Numbered from the stretch's first letter, positions 27,061 to 36,564 are shown. The stretch: DNA of 64,000 nucleotides from Nitrospira sp. (GCA_031315995.1 JALDRG010000010.1:91790-155789); one strand, 5' to 3'. Program-made: numbers and translations. The notes: generated by a model not told the origin, from the sequence alone.

Positions 27061-27279
27061 TCAATCAAGCTCCGCGATATACATACCTTCCACCCGCTCA
27101 CGCGCCCACGGTGTTTTACGAAGAAAAGTGAGGCTGGATTTGACGCTCGGATTGTTGAGGAAACAACGCACCGGTAAGCGACGCCCCAATTCTGGCCACC
27201 CATGCCGCTCCACGAGCGTGGTCACAATGGTCTCCAGCGTCACACCATGCAATGGATCGCGAGGATGGGATGTGGTCAT
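27061..27279 (-). CDS. VF530-family DNA-binding protein
   Basis: 72 residues. The whole protein matches the VF530 (DUF2132) family: DPLHGVTLETIVTTLVERHG, WPELGRRLPVRCF, and PSVKSSLTFLRKTPWARERV. Members are small helical proteins described as DNA-binding. No clear ribosome-binding site is seen before the ATG. It sits alone between the channel gene and the HNH endonuclease, just outside the AT-richer island. Confidence 0.85.
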   Translation of the reverse strand: MTTSHPRDPLHGVTLETIVTTLVERHGWPELGRRLPVRCFLNNPSVKSSLTFLRKTPWARERVEGMYIAELD

Positions 27280-27339
27280 GATGTGATAGCTGTTGATTCA
27301 GAATAGGAAAGATTGACCGCGACCCAATCCTGGGCTCTA

Positions 27340-28272
27340 TCACTTTAACCGCGGTGTTTTGCGGTGCTGCTCGTCATGATGCACGTTGCAGAGAGTTATG
27401 AGATTATCAACGGTATTGCCCCCTCTGTCCTTGTGATGTTTCTTGTGATGAAGCTCAAGCATCTTCCTCGGATCGGTCGGTGAAAGCATACCTCGGTGCC
27501 AATCACATTCAATGCACTTGAACCCATCACGCTGCAAAACCGCAACTCGAATAGGGTCGGGAATAAAACGATCGTGTTCATATGCCTGTCGGTCTTCTTC
27601 AAGAACGTATACCCCAACTGCCAGATCAGTGCGGCCACTATTCTTGGTTACAATGGGCCACCCCTGTTCCGTACGCAACTCACGGACTCGCCGCGCCCAC
27701 TCTTTCTTGTCTTTCGCAAGGTATTTGAGTTCTTCACCGGTGATTTCTTGGCCGACATTCCTTCGGAAATATTCGATAATTCTGTCTGACACCGAGCCCT
27801 TCTTTTTTCTGATTTCGTTCAGCACATTCCAGCGGTGGGCGGCTTCACGGTCTTGCTCAACGCGCATTAAGACATATTGATCCGGTTTGATTTTTGATGG
27901 GTCGATGCCGAGAGCATTTTTCAGACTGGCGAGTTCCGCATCATTCTCGGTAGTACGTGCATCTTCCACCATGTCTGCAACCGTCACGCCCGAATAAATC
28001 CACCAACCGAACTCGACACGAAGCTCTCTGACACGACGAGCCCATTCTCCGATACCGGAAACTACCATCAACTCGTCCCCATCAACGACGAATCGTGGAT
28101 ACTTCCTCAGATAGAACAGGATTCGATCTCTTGCAGAGGCAGCTTGTTCGCTTGGTATCAAGGAACTGCCTAAGTCTCTAAGGGAGATGATAGGCCGGGA
28201 CAAGAGTTTGATGGCACGGAGATTGGGAGACTCAAGCTCCTTTTTGAAGTTATGGAGGAGGTCAACCAGCAT
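27340..28272 (-). CDS. HNH endonuclease with two winged-helix-like repeats, probable restriction enzyme
   Basis: 310 residues. The C-terminus is an HNH/beta-beta-alpha metal nuclease: FKCIECDWHRG, then KMLELHHKKHHKDRGGNTVD, then NLITLCNVHHDEQH. Two similar segments precede it (GEWARRVRELRVEFGWWI at about 90 and KEWARRVRELRTEQGWPI at about 195), a duplicated DNA-reading module. Base and codon use are visibly more AT-rich than in neighbouring genes, suggesting transfer. It is divergent from a ruined cytosine methyltransferase followed by vsr, so it is most likely the nuclease of a type II restriction system. The frame is intact. Confidence 0.75.
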   Translation of the reverse strand: MLVDLLHNFKKELESPNLRAIKLLSRPIISLRDLGSSLIPSEQAASARDRILFYLRKYPRFVVDGDELMVVSGIGEWARRVRELRVEFGWWIYSGVTVADMVEDARTTENDAELASLKNALGIDPSKIKPDQYVLMRVEQDREAAHRWNVLNEIRKKKGSVSDRIIEYFRRNVGQEITGEELKYLAKDKKEWARRVRELRTEQGWPIVTKNSGRTDLAVGVYVLEEDRQAYEHDRFIPDPIRVAVLQRDGFKCIECDWHRGMLSPTDPRKMLELHHKKHHKDRGGNTVDNLITLCNVHHDEQHRKTPRLK

Positions 28273-28494
28273 TGCTCGAATGTCTCGAGTTCGCCCTGCT
28301 TAGATCTTCTTGGCATACCTTGAGCTGCCTTTGCGGCCTTTTCTGAACGAAAATCTAACGAGGTTCTGTTTCGTTGAACGAGTGGCGACACCATATTGGG
28401 GCCGACTTGGGGAAATCAACTTATATACTGTCCATCCGCCAGAGCATCTGTCCATGTCACAACATGGATCTAGCTCTTGAAACTGAAATTCACG

Positions 28495-29740
28495 ATGGCC
28501 AAGAAACTTGGCGTCAAAAAACAAAGCGCGATCCCGTCAGACATCCACCACCGGATACTGAAACGATATCCGGAACAAGCCTATACGCTACTTCGGCAAC
28601 TGCTTCGCCTAACTCACGTGACGGAGCTGTCGCAGAAGGTGGGTCATCGGTTCTAAAGAAAGTTAAGGGCAATCGACTTGTTTGCGGGAGCTGCAGTTTT
28701 ACATTGGGATTGTGCAATGGGAAAGTTTGAGCCGGTTTTCGCAAATGATTTCAATGCATACGCAGCAAAAACTTATAACGCGAATTTTGAGATCACTGCT
28801 TCCATTTGGTGATATCGTAAATAACGACCTGTTGGTAAACAGTTCCTTCAAATTTCCTGAAGCAGATATTGTAATCGGCGGCCCCCCTGCCAAGCGGTTT
28901 CAGCCCCCTCAACAAACAGCGTGAAGGTGACCCAAGAAAGCAGCTTGGAGAGCGTTCATGGAAGTGGTTCAGCGGGTGAAGCCTATTGCATTTGTGATGG
29001 AAAATGTCCCTGAACTTCTTGCCCGGTGAGTTCGATGACATCAGAACTCACGCTGAATCCATGGGGCTACCTGGCATCGGCGGATATTCTGAACGCAGCA
29101 GACTATGGGGTACCACAGCGGAGAAAGCGGGCCATCATAGTGGCTGGTTCCGTCGCCCGCATCTGGCCCCCGACTCCGACGCACGCCAACCCACAAAAAA
29201 CTCCACTCTTTTCCAAAACGGATTGCTGCCTTGGGAGACCGTGGCGAGAGCAATTGAAGATCTTCCGGAGCCTCAGGGAATCGATATAAGAGTTGGAACA
29301 GTCACTCCACCTCTTGATTTGCATTTCGGCAGAACACCTACGCCGAAAAGTCTCTGCACGGTACCGATGTGTTCAAGAAGGCGGCAATAGATTTGACCTT
29401 CAGAAGAAGCGCCTGACTTAACACCCAACTGCTGATCAGGAAAATCGGGTGGAACCGACCTATTCGGTCGTCTGTGGCGCGATCGCCCTGCATTCACAAT
29501 ACGAACCGAGTTCTTCAAACCGGAAAAAGGTCGATATCTTCACCCTACACAACATAAGACCGATTACCCACTGACAGTCGCTCGCCGCAGTCTTTTCCCG
29601 ATAGTTTTATCTTCCTAGGGAACCAAAATCGAGATTGCCAAGTAGATCGGGAATGCTGTCCCACCATTACTGGCCCAACGCATAGCTGAAGTCCTCCTCC
29701 GACACTCTATTACAATCCCTACCAAGAGCTTCTTCAAGTT
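28495..29740 (+). pseudogene. Cytosine-5 DNA methyltransferase, destroyed by frameshifts
   Basis: Joined across frames, the region reads as a complete m5C methyltransferase. It starts at ATG 28495 (MAKKLGVKKQSAIPSDIHHR), meets an in-frame TAA at 28654, then motif I (IDLFAG and FTLGLCNGK in two frames), EPVFANDFNAYAAKTYNANF, motif IV (ADIVIGGPP, the catalytic Cys only in another frame), motif VI (FVMENVPELL), motif VIII (NAADYGVPQRRKRAI), the variable region, RDRPAFTIRTEFFKPEKGRY, and motif X (IGNAVPP). I count at least ten frame changes and two stops. No product can be made. AT-richer than the flanks; vsr follows within about 15 bp. End approximate. Confidence 0.85.
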
Positions 29741-29752
29741 CAGGTATGCTCT

Positions 29753-30144
29753 ATGGCCGACGTCTACAGCAAAACCAAACGACTGGAGATCATGTCCAAG
29801 ATTAAAGGAAAGCATACTTCCCCTGAGATCAGACTGGCCCTTTTGCTAAAAGAACTAGGACTCGTTACGCAGCATCGAAAAGACCTACTAGGGCGGCGTC
29901 CCGATGCAGTGTTATCTAGGGGAAAGATAGTCTTGTTCGTGAACGGTTGCTTCTGGCACGGTCACAAAAACTGCTCCCGAGCCAGCCTACCCAGCACAAA
30001 CGGAATATTCTGGCAGACAAAGATAGAAAAAATATAAGACGGATGCAATTCAGCGCAGAAAACTAAAGAAAACCGGGATGGCAATGGCTGACCTTCTGGA
30101 CCCTGCAAGCCACTCACTCAAACCACTCCTGGCGTCTCGGCTAA
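29753..30144 (+). pseudogene. vsr: Very short patch repair endonuclease, frameshifted
   Basis: The first 94 codons are a good Vsr: start MADVYSKTKRLEIMSKIKGK, then SPEIRLALLLKELGL, RRPDAVLSRGKIVLFVNGCF and WHGHKNC. The frame then stops at 30037, inside the C-terminal part. A +1 shift near 30030 restores DAIQRRKLKKTG, and a second near 30075 restores WQWLTFWTL, ending at a TAA at 30142. Vsr nicks T:G mismatches made by deamination of 5-methylcytosine, so it belongs with the methyltransferase just upstream. The core active-site part is intact, but the tail is lost; probably inactive. Confidence 0.8.
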
Positions 30145-30760
30145 GACGATACATTTTTATAGCAATTCGATTCGTCATTGTCCTGCCATTCAAGCGAGGC
30201 GCGATTGTTGTGGGCTCCACTGCGCGCGTTCAACGAGGGCCTTCCCAGGCCCCGCGTTGCGCTAGCACATAGCCGACACGTACTGCCTCGCTGCTCCTTT
30301 CTTCGACTGCGTTGCCCAACAGGGCTAGAAGACCATCGGAGCAATACTTTTGAGTGTGTCTCATTCATGGTCCCACGCCTGCCCCAAGGCGCGGATCGAG
30401 GATGAACGAAATAGTGGACAACACTTATCTTAGGCAGTCATAGTGGCTATGGCATTAGCGTGAACAGATCAACCATCTGCCCAATCCTTGCCAGAATGAC
30501 TTCTCAAAGGTAAGGAGGCTCGTCATGCAGACACGTTGATCGTTGCCGTCGCAATCGCTGGCGGTCTCGGGACAAGGGTCCCATCGCTTTCACGTCGGCC
30601 CATGCGGAAGGCATGGTGTCGGAAAGCAAGGGAAAGCGATGAAAGGCGCCGCACGCTGCTGACGGACGCCACAGGCAAACTCAAAACTGATGCGACCAAG
30701 ACGAAGTTGAGCGACTTCGGCGCGCTCTCCGGATCTCCGGAAGACCAAAAGGGGGCGGGT

Positions 30761-30868
30761 GAGTAGGATGGAATAGTCCTTTCCCACTCCAAAATTCATT
30801 CCCTTCTGTAGCATCAATTTCTCAGCGCCGACCAGTTCTCCGTAACTAATGATGTCATCGACATTCAT
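30761..30868 (-). pseudogene. N-terminal fragment of an HNH endonuclease gene
   Basis: About 36 codons from an ATG at 30868 (MNVDDIISYGELVGAEKLML, then MNFGVGKDYSILL) resemble the N-terminus of a family of short HNH-associated proteins. The frame then runs into unrelated sequence without the nuclease domain. I read it as a truncated remnant, consistent with other debris in this stretch. The family match rests on memory of the N-terminal pattern and is tentative. Confidence 0.4.
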
Positions 30869-31039
30869 ATCGCCCCCATGGAAATACTATCAGGCTGCAG
30901 ACTTCACTCCCTCAACGATAGACGACAGCGGGATTATATGCCAAGGTATGAGACTGTCTCCATGTGATCTAACTTACCTCTAAGTGCCTCCTGCAGCCGC
31001 CCCTGAACCGATATGATATCTGTATCATCCTATCTGGTA

Positions 31040-31155
31040 TCCAACAGGCTGCGGAAACACTCGACAGCCCGTCAGCAGTCTCTGACGAGAGACGTTTTAT
31101 GATGCACGCTTCACGAGGTCGAGAATGTCGACGGCGGACGTTTTTCGCATCCGGC
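31040..31155 (+). repeat. Degenerate inverted-repeat element (dispersed family)
   Basis: The left end CAACAGGCTGCGGAAACACT and right end GGCGGACGTTTTTCGCATCC are imperfect inverted complements about 75 bp apart. The inner CACGCTTCACGA and the right end resemble the copies at 10775 and 56967 (GGCGGACGGTTTTACCATCC). Likely a small non-autonomous mobile element in decay. Confidence 0.45.
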
Positions 31156-31201
31156 CAGTCATTCGCGGTACAGTACTGCATCAGCAGAGGAGTGATCGGC
31201 G

Positions 31202-32533
31202 ATGAATAGGTTGGCACGCATCCCACAGTTTCTCGCGCAAGATCTCTGGACGATCGACCTGTCCACGCTGCCAAGGCACCAACGCTTCGCCATCCATGCC
31301 CTGCGGCTGGCGATTGCGGTGGCGATGGAATTCCGCCACAGGCTGCTCGATGCCCGCGCCGCCGGGCTGGTCTACACGACCCTCCTCTCGCTGGTGCCTT
31401 TTCTTGCCGTCATGTTTTCGGTCTTGAAAGCCTTCGGCGTGCACCAGCAGATCGAACCGGTGCTGTCCCAGGCGCTTGAACCGCTGGGATCGAAAGGCCA
31501 GGACATCACGGACACGATCATCGGTTTCGTAGACAACCTGAAGATCGGAGTGCTGGGTGTCGTCGGCGTCGCGGGACTCTTTTACACTACCTTTTCGCTC
31601 ATCGATAAAATCGAACAGGCCTTAAACGCCATCTGGCTGGTGCGGGAAGGGCGCGCATGGGGACGGAAGTTTGCCGACTATTTGAGCGCCGTCTTAGTCG
31701 GCCCCTTGCTGGTCGTGACGGCTTTCGGCTTGCTGGCTTCGATCCAAAGCCACACCCTGGTGCAGCGCATATTGGAGATCCAACCGTTGGGCTTCGTGAT
31801 GGTCTGGGCCGGACAGTTGCTGCCGTTCCTCATCCTCAGCGGATTATTCACCTTCCTGTACAAGTTCATCCCCAATACGTCGGTGCGGTTCGACTCCGCG
31901 CTGGTCGGTGGCGTCACCGCTGCCCTGCTCTGGGGTATCGCGGGAGCGGCGTTCGCGACATTTGTGGCCGGGTCGGCCAACTACAACGCCATTTATTCCG
32001 GCTTTGCCGTCTTGATCTTGTTTCTCTTGTGGCTCTATGCAGGCTGGCTGATCGTGCTCATCGGAGCGCAACTCTCCTTTTTTTATCAGCACCCCACCGC
32101 CTATGCGTCCCGGCTGCTTTGGCAACAGGGAAGCCATGCATTCAGGGAACATCTCGCCCTCAGTCTCCTGCTGGCTCTCACCCGTCGATACGTGAAGGGG
32201 GACGGTCCGTTCGGCGTGGATGAATTGGCCATAGAACTTCACCTGCCCGTCTCACTCGTGGAAGAACAGGTCGCGCATCTCGTGGAAGCCGGACTGCTCG
32301 GCCTCATGGCCAAACCGGAAGGCGTCAGCCTCGCCAAGCCACCCGAGTTCATTCCCGTCACAGCGGTCCTGGCTGCCGTGCGCAGAACAGGCACCGGCGA
32401 GGCAATCGTCCCGCCCGATGCTGAAGATCCAGTCCAAGCGGTGCTGCGGCGGCGTGACCGGGCCGTCGATGCGGCGCTGGCGGGACAGACCTTGCGATCG
32501 CTTGTCGATGCGCCCTTGATTCGTGACACGTGA
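31202..32533 (+). CDS. YihY/BrkB-family inner-membrane protein
   Basis: 443 residues. The first about 300 hold six transmembrane helices with the family motifs: LDARAAGLVYTTLLSLVPFL, LIDKIEQALNAIW and the SANYNAIYSGFAVLILFLLW segment. The last about 120 residues are a cytoplasmic winged-helix-like domain (GVDELAIELHLPVSLVEEQV) not present in short members. Once miscalled RNase BN, the family is now viewed as membrane proteins of unclear transport role. GAGGAG precedes the ATG. Confidence 0.9.
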   Translation: MNRLARIPQFLAQDLWTIDLSTLPRHQRFAIHALRLAIAVAMEFRHRLLDARAAGLVYTTLLSLVPFLAVMFSVLKAFGVHQQIEPVLSQALEPLGSKGQDITDTIIGFVDNLKIGVLGVVGVAGLFYTTFSLIDKIEQALNAIWLVREGRAWGRKFADYLSAVLVGPLLVVTAFGLLASIQSHTLVQRILEIQPLGFVMVWAGQLLPFLILSGLFTFLYKFIPNTSVRFDSALVGGVTAALLWGIAGAAFATFVAGSANYNAIYSGFAVLILFLLWLYAGWLIVLIGAQLSFFYQHPTAYASRLLWQQGSHAFREHLALSLLLALTRRYVKGDGPFGVDELAIELHLPVSLVEEQVAHLVEAGLLGLMAKPEGVSLAKPPEFIPVTAVLAAVRRTGTGEAIVPPDAEDPVQAVLRRRDRAVDAALAGQTLRSLVDAPLIRDT

Positions 32534-32789
32534 CCTATGGTCGGCTTCGTGGCGAGGTTTGGAAGCGGTCCTTCCGCTGCGTGCGGCATAATGAGCGGCG
32601 CGTGTACACCACCGACGAGGCTGTGGATCGGCCGTGTTTCCCGGGGACCATCAGGCTACCCTCCCTCTTCTCCCCCCTCCTTGCCGCAACACCACTCCGA
32701 CTGATAAAAGAATGCGTTCCCATATCGGAGCCCGAGGCAACCATGTATTCCCCGGTCTCGTTGGCCCAATTAACCTAGAGAACGCCCCT

Positions 32790-34427
32790 ATGTCCCTGCC
32801 GGCTGAGAAGTCTGCGTCCGACGAATTACGGCGAGAGGTGCTGCGACGGCGCACGTTTGCCATCATTTCACACCCGGACGCCGGGAAAACCACCTTGACG
32901 GAAAAGCTGCTGCTCTATGCGGGGGCCGTGCATCTGGCGGGCGCGGTGCAGGCTCGATCCAGTCAACGTCAGGCAAAGTCCGACTGGATGGAGCTGGAGC
33001 AGGCGCGCGGGATCTCCATCACGTCCACCATGCTCCAGTTCGATTATCAGGGTGCGCGCGTCAATCTCCTCGATACGCCGGGACACCAGGATTTCAGTGA
33101 AGACACCTACCGCACCCTCATGGCGGTGGATAGCGCCGTCATGGTGCTGGACGGCGCGAAAGGCATCGAACCGCAAACGAAAAAACTCTTTGCTGTCTGC
33201 CGCAAACGCGGCATCCCAATCCTGACCTTCATCAATAAAATGGATCAGCCGGGACGCCACCCCTTCGATCTGCTCGATGAAATCGAGCGCACGTTGGGCA
33301 TGACGGCGGTGCCCTTCAATTGGCCGATCGGCGAAGGGTCCGGCTTTCAAGGCCTCTATGATTTCCAAAACCGGCAGGTGCTGTTCTTTCAACGGACAGC
33401 CCACAACCAACGCCGCGCCCCCATGACGGTCGAAGCCTTTCCCAACCCGAAACTGGCGGAGACGCTGGGGGAAGCCTACGATCCGCTCCAGGAAGAGATC
33501 GGGCTGTTATCCGGCGCAGGCGCCTCGTTTGATCGCAACCGCTTTCTCGCGGGCGAACTCACCCCGGTGTTCTTCGGCAGCGCGTTGACCAACTTCGGGG
33601 TCGGACCGTTCCTCGATGCCTTCACACAACTCGCGCCGCCGCCCGGCCCTCGCGAGACCGCTCAAGGATCAGTGCAACCGACGGACGAGACCTTCTCCGG
33701 CTTCGTGTTCAAAATCCAAGCGAACATGGACCCGCAGCATCGCGACCGCATGGCCTTTCTCCGCATTTGCTCGGGCCGCTTCGAAAAAGACATGATGGTC
33801 TATCACGCCCGGTTGGGTCGGAAGATCCGCATGACGCGTCCACACCGGCTCTTCGGTCGCGATCGCGAAACGATTGATGAGGCCTACCCCGGCGACGTGG
33901 TGGGATTGGTCAACCCCGGCCTGTTCACGATCGGCGATACCTTGACCTCCGACCCCGCGCTGGCCTTCGATCCCATTCCGCATTTTGCTCCCGAATGTTT
34001 CGCCCTTCTGCGCACGCACGATATTTCCAAGCACAAGCAGTTTCAGAAGGGACTCAAGCAGCTGGAAGAGGAAGGGGTCATGCAGATCTTTTATTCGCCG
34101 GACCACGTGCGTCGCGAACCGGTGCTGGCCGCGGTGGGTGAGCTGCAATTCGACGTGGTGATGTCCCGCTTGGAGAACGAGTACGGGGTCAAGACGTCCG
34201 TCGAGCGCCTACCCCATGTGCTGGCCCGCTGGATCGTCGGTGATCCCGCGACGATCGCGGCCGTCTATTGGCCCTCCGATACCATCCGGCTCGTCGATCA
34301 GCAGGGCCGGGGCGTCATGCTGTTCACCACCGAACACCTCCTGGCCTATTGCATCAAATCGAACCCGTCCATCAAGTTTCTTCTACGGGAGGACGTGGCC
34401 GGCGCTGAACACCAGTCGGACGTCTGA
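32790..34427 (+). CDS. prfC: Peptide chain release factor 3
   Basis: 545 residues, full length. A translational GTPase with G1 (ISHPDAGKTTLTEKLLLYAG), switch region RGISITSTMLQFDY, G3 (LLDTPGHQDFSEDTYR) and G4 (FINKMDQPGR), then the RF3-specific domains II and III (VMQIFYSPDHVRREPVLAAV). RF3 recycles RF1 and RF2 from the ribosome after termination. The frame is open 52 codons upstream, but similarity begins at ELRREVLRRRTFAIISHPD, so the ATG at 32790 is right. Confidence 0.93.
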   Translation: MSLPAEKSASDELRREVLRRRTFAIISHPDAGKTTLTEKLLLYAGAVHLAGAVQARSSQRQAKSDWMELEQARGISITSTMLQFDYQGARVNLLDTPGHQDFSEDTYRTLMAVDSAVMVLDGAKGIEPQTKKLFAVCRKRGIPILTFINKMDQPGRHPFDLLDEIERTLGMTAVPFNWPIGEGSGFQGLYDFQNRQVLFFQRTAHNQRRAPMTVEAFPNPKLAETLGEAYDPLQEEIGLLSGAGASFDRNRFLAGELTPVFFGSALTNFGVGPFLDAFTQLAPPPGPRETAQGSVQPTDETFSGFVFKIQANMDPQHRDRMAFLRICSGRFEKDMMVYHARLGRKIRMTRPHRLFGRDRETIDEAYPGDVVGLVNPGLFTIGDTLTSDPALAFDPIPHFAPECFALLRTHDISKHKQFQKGLKQLEEEGVMQIFYSPDHVRREPVLAAVGELQFDVVMSRLENEYGVKTSVERLPHVLARWIVGDPATIAAVYWPSDTIRLVDQQGRGVMLFTTEHLLAYCIKSNPSIKFLLREDVAGAEHQSDV

Positions 34428-34535
34428 ACACAGGGCATAGGATCGTGCAGGACCCCGCAGAGGTCGGACTCACGCAGCCGATGTCCGGCAATGAACGCCT
34501 CAGACTTCGTACAGGGACGTTCGACACAGCCTGTC

Positions 34536-34554
34536 TGTCCAGGCACACTGGACA
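34536..34554. promoter_or_regulatory. Upstream operator-like inverted repeat
   Basis: TGTCCAG-GCACA-CTGGACA, perfect 7-base arms around a 5-base spacer. Identical arms occur at 34662-34680; the centres are 126 bp apart, about twelve helical turns. Confidence 0.7.
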
Positions 34555-34641
34555 CTTCACTTGCCGGGTCTTCTACACGTCTCGTTGCACCTTTGGTCTG
34601 CGCGGGCTCTCCGTCTCGTCGCCGACCAGTAACCGTTCTCC

Positions 34642-34663
34642 CATATTGACTTAGCTCAATATG
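34642..34663. promoter_or_regulatory. Inverted repeat covering the -35 box
   Basis: CATATTGA-CTTAGC-TCAATATG, perfect 8-base arms. It covers the TTGACT -35 element and abuts the downstream operator, so a second regulator could bind here. Confidence 0.5.
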
Positions 34664-34674
34664 TCCAGTAATAC
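34646..34674 (+). promoter_or_regulatory. Sigma-70 promoter of the SGNH-domain gene
   Basis: TTGACT (34646-34651), 17-base spacer, TAATAC (34669-34674). The predicted start is near 34681, giving an untranslated leader of about 100 bases before the ATG at 34782. Confidence 0.7.
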
Positions 34675-34680
34675 TGGACA
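34662..34680. promoter_or_regulatory. Operator-like inverted repeat on the -10 box
   Basis: TGTCCAG-TAATA-CTGGACA, perfect 7-base arms. The spacer is the first five bases of the -10 hexamer, so a bound protein would block RNA polymerase; repression is the natural reading. Confidence 0.7.
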
Positions 34681-34781
34681 CTCGGCTGACTCGCTGATCC
34701 ACAACATATGCGCTCCCAGCCCAGTGCCGATGATTCACCTTCTACTCCTAAAACGAGGAACCGATCGAATGCAGTCTCGAC

Positions 34782-36194
34782 ATGCGAAATGATGAACGGA
34801 GAGGGCTCACCATCATCCTGACCCTTATGGTTTTCCTTGCGGGGTACGGCATCCTCTTTCTCACGGGAGTGACGAACATCCGGCACCTGCTCGACAATGT
34901 CATCTCGGCCTATCTGTTGGCCTGGGCATTGTATGGAATGTTTGCGCGAGTCCCACTCTCGGAAACAGGGTCACGTTTTCTGCTCACGACCGGCTCGCTC
35001 GTGTTTTGCTGGTTGCTTGCCGAGGGCGCTGTCATGATCGGCGCAATTGATTTCCGTACGCTCCTCGGAGCGTACGAACCAGGCACGGCATTAAGTATGG
35101 AAGGGAGGCGGTACGATAAAGAACTCTTATGGCGACACGATCCGCATTATCAGTACGAAGCGTCTTACCAAGGGAACCTCGGTGGAGCGCTGTGCATTCC
35201 TCCCGATCCGACGCAAAAGATAGACGTCCGGTATGACCACAATGGATTTCGCAATGCACGCGACCTCCATGAGGCGGAGCTCGTGGTCATCGGGGATTCA
35301 TACATTGAGGGATATCTCACGCCCGAATCGAAGCTGATCACGACGGTACTGAGTGAGCTGCAAGGCACCTCCGTCGCCAATCTTGGTCATTCAGGGTATG
35401 GCCCTCAGCAGGAACTGGCCGTCCTTCGGCGATTCGGGCTGCCGCTCAAACCCAAGACCGTGGTCTGGGCGTTTTTTGAAGGCAATGACTTCTCTGATTC
35501 AGCGGCATATGAAAGGCAGGCTTATGGATCCGGCAACGATTTCTGGCAGAACTTCTGGTTTCGTTCATTGACCAGAAATGTCGCGGCTCTCATGTTTCGG
35601 CAGGGGCGACAATGTATCCCGAAGGAATCAATCAATGAATTCCGGGCCGAGTTCATCGACGCCGAGCACATGACCAAGACCATCCTGTTTGCCCCGACTG
35701 AAGTGGCGCAGCCATCAGGTCCGACCCTTCACAATGCCCTCGCGCCCATCGTCGAAGCGGCGCTCCTCTGTCGCGAGCAGAACATCCGCTTCCTCGTCGC
35801 CTTTGTCCCGGAAAAATTCCGGGTGTACCATGACCTCCACAATGTGTCGTTGACCACGGATGCGGTCCGCCAATTGCGTGTCACCGATCTACCCGACCAC
35901 ATGCGACGGCTCCTGACGGAGTTAGTTCCAACCATCGAGTATGTCGATCTGACTCCGGCGCTGAAGTCCGCAACGCGCGCAGGCATTGCCACCTACCTGG
36001 CCGATGATACACATTGGACGGATGAAGGCAATCGTATCGCAGCCGACACGATTCACCGTGCGCTGAGAAAGAACCACGCCGGTCGCGGCTTGGGATGGAT
36101 ATTTTCTCGCACCTCATCGCTGCCGGATCAGTCCTCATCCGACGACAACGCGCGGCACGGTGGCCCGCAGTACAGAAGGCTCATTAAAAAATAG
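34782..36194 (+). CDS. Membrane-anchored SGNH/GDSL-type hydrolase
   Basis: 470 residues. Three N-terminal transmembrane helices (about 8-30, 35-53, 62-85) lead to a large SGNH domain carrying the four blocks: GDSYIEGYL (nucleophile Ser), NLGHSGYGPQ, FEGNDFSD, and DDTHWTDEGN (Asp/His). It resembles AlgX/AlgJ-like acyl-esterases that act on polysaccharide or lipid O-acyl groups outside the membrane. The short charged C-terminus is poorly conserved. It stands alone behind a promoter with two matching operators, so it appears tightly regulated. Confidence 0.8.
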   Translation: MRNDERRGLTIILTLMVFLAGYGILFLTGVTNIRHLLDNVISAYLLAWALYGMFARVPLSETGSRFLLTTGSLVFCWLLAEGAVMIGAIDFRTLLGAYEPGTALSMEGRRYDKELLWRHDPHYQYEASYQGNLGGALCIPPDPTQKIDVRYDHNGFRNARDLHEAELVVIGDSYIEGYLTPESKLITTVLSELQGTSVANLGHSGYGPQQELAVLRRFGLPLKPKTVVWAFFEGNDFSDSAAYERQAYGSGNDFWQNFWFRSLTRNVAALMFRQGRQCIPKESINEFRAEFIDAEHMTKTILFAPTEVAQPSGPTLHNALAPIVEAALLCREQNIRFLVAFVPEKFRVYHDLHNVSLTTDAVRQLRVTDLPDHMRRLLTELVPTIEYVDLTPALKSATRAGIATYLADDTHWTDEGNRIAADTIHRALRKNHAGRGLGWIFSRTSSLPDQSSSDDNARHGGPQYRRLIKK

Positions 36195-36564
36195 CGGTCT
36201 CGTTGCGCGGCCATCAAACGCGTGACGTGCCACGGCGCTCATGAAAATGTGTTATAACGAGTCGGGATTCAGCCGAAGAATTTCTGTCTCGCGGTATGCG
36301 AGCACGTAGACAAGACTTCCCACAGAGAGTCTCCACGAAGTCTGGACAAGGTCACGAACACATCCCTTGCTCTCTGTCGCGCCTGAGGCCGACTCGGCCC
36401 AGGTGCTCTGCCCGCTTCCTGACATGGGCTCAGGCTCTGCCGTCCTCCACGCTCGAGGACCGGCACAGGGCGGACAACAACGCGCGACCGACACCGATGA
36501 AGACCGGCTCGTGTGCATTCGATGACACGCAGTTGAACCGACGAACGTTTCGAGGAGAAGAACC
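36195..36564. other. Intergenic stretch without assigned feature
   Basis: No supported gene. It contains TATAAC at 36253-36258 in an extended -10 context (TGTGTTATAAC) but no good -35 box, a possible weak promoter for the Cys-rich small protein about 300 bp downstream. Confidence 0.35.

Larger units (their letters stand above)
30145..31201. other. Gene-poor junk at the edge of the restriction island
   Basis: No intact gene. It holds repeat-like sequence around 30205-30330 (a hairpin GGGCCTTCCCAGGCCC among them), the HNH gene fragment at 30761-30868, and a degenerate inverted-repeat element at about 31040-31155. Short open frames in 30536-30792 on either strand overlap each other and have no recognisable product. 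Confidence 0.5.

Noticed and set aside
30536..30792. Pair of overlapping frames that resemble each other's shadow
   Set aside because: Neither has a recognised domain. The upper part overlaps the HNH gene fragment and the lower part looks like insertion debris.
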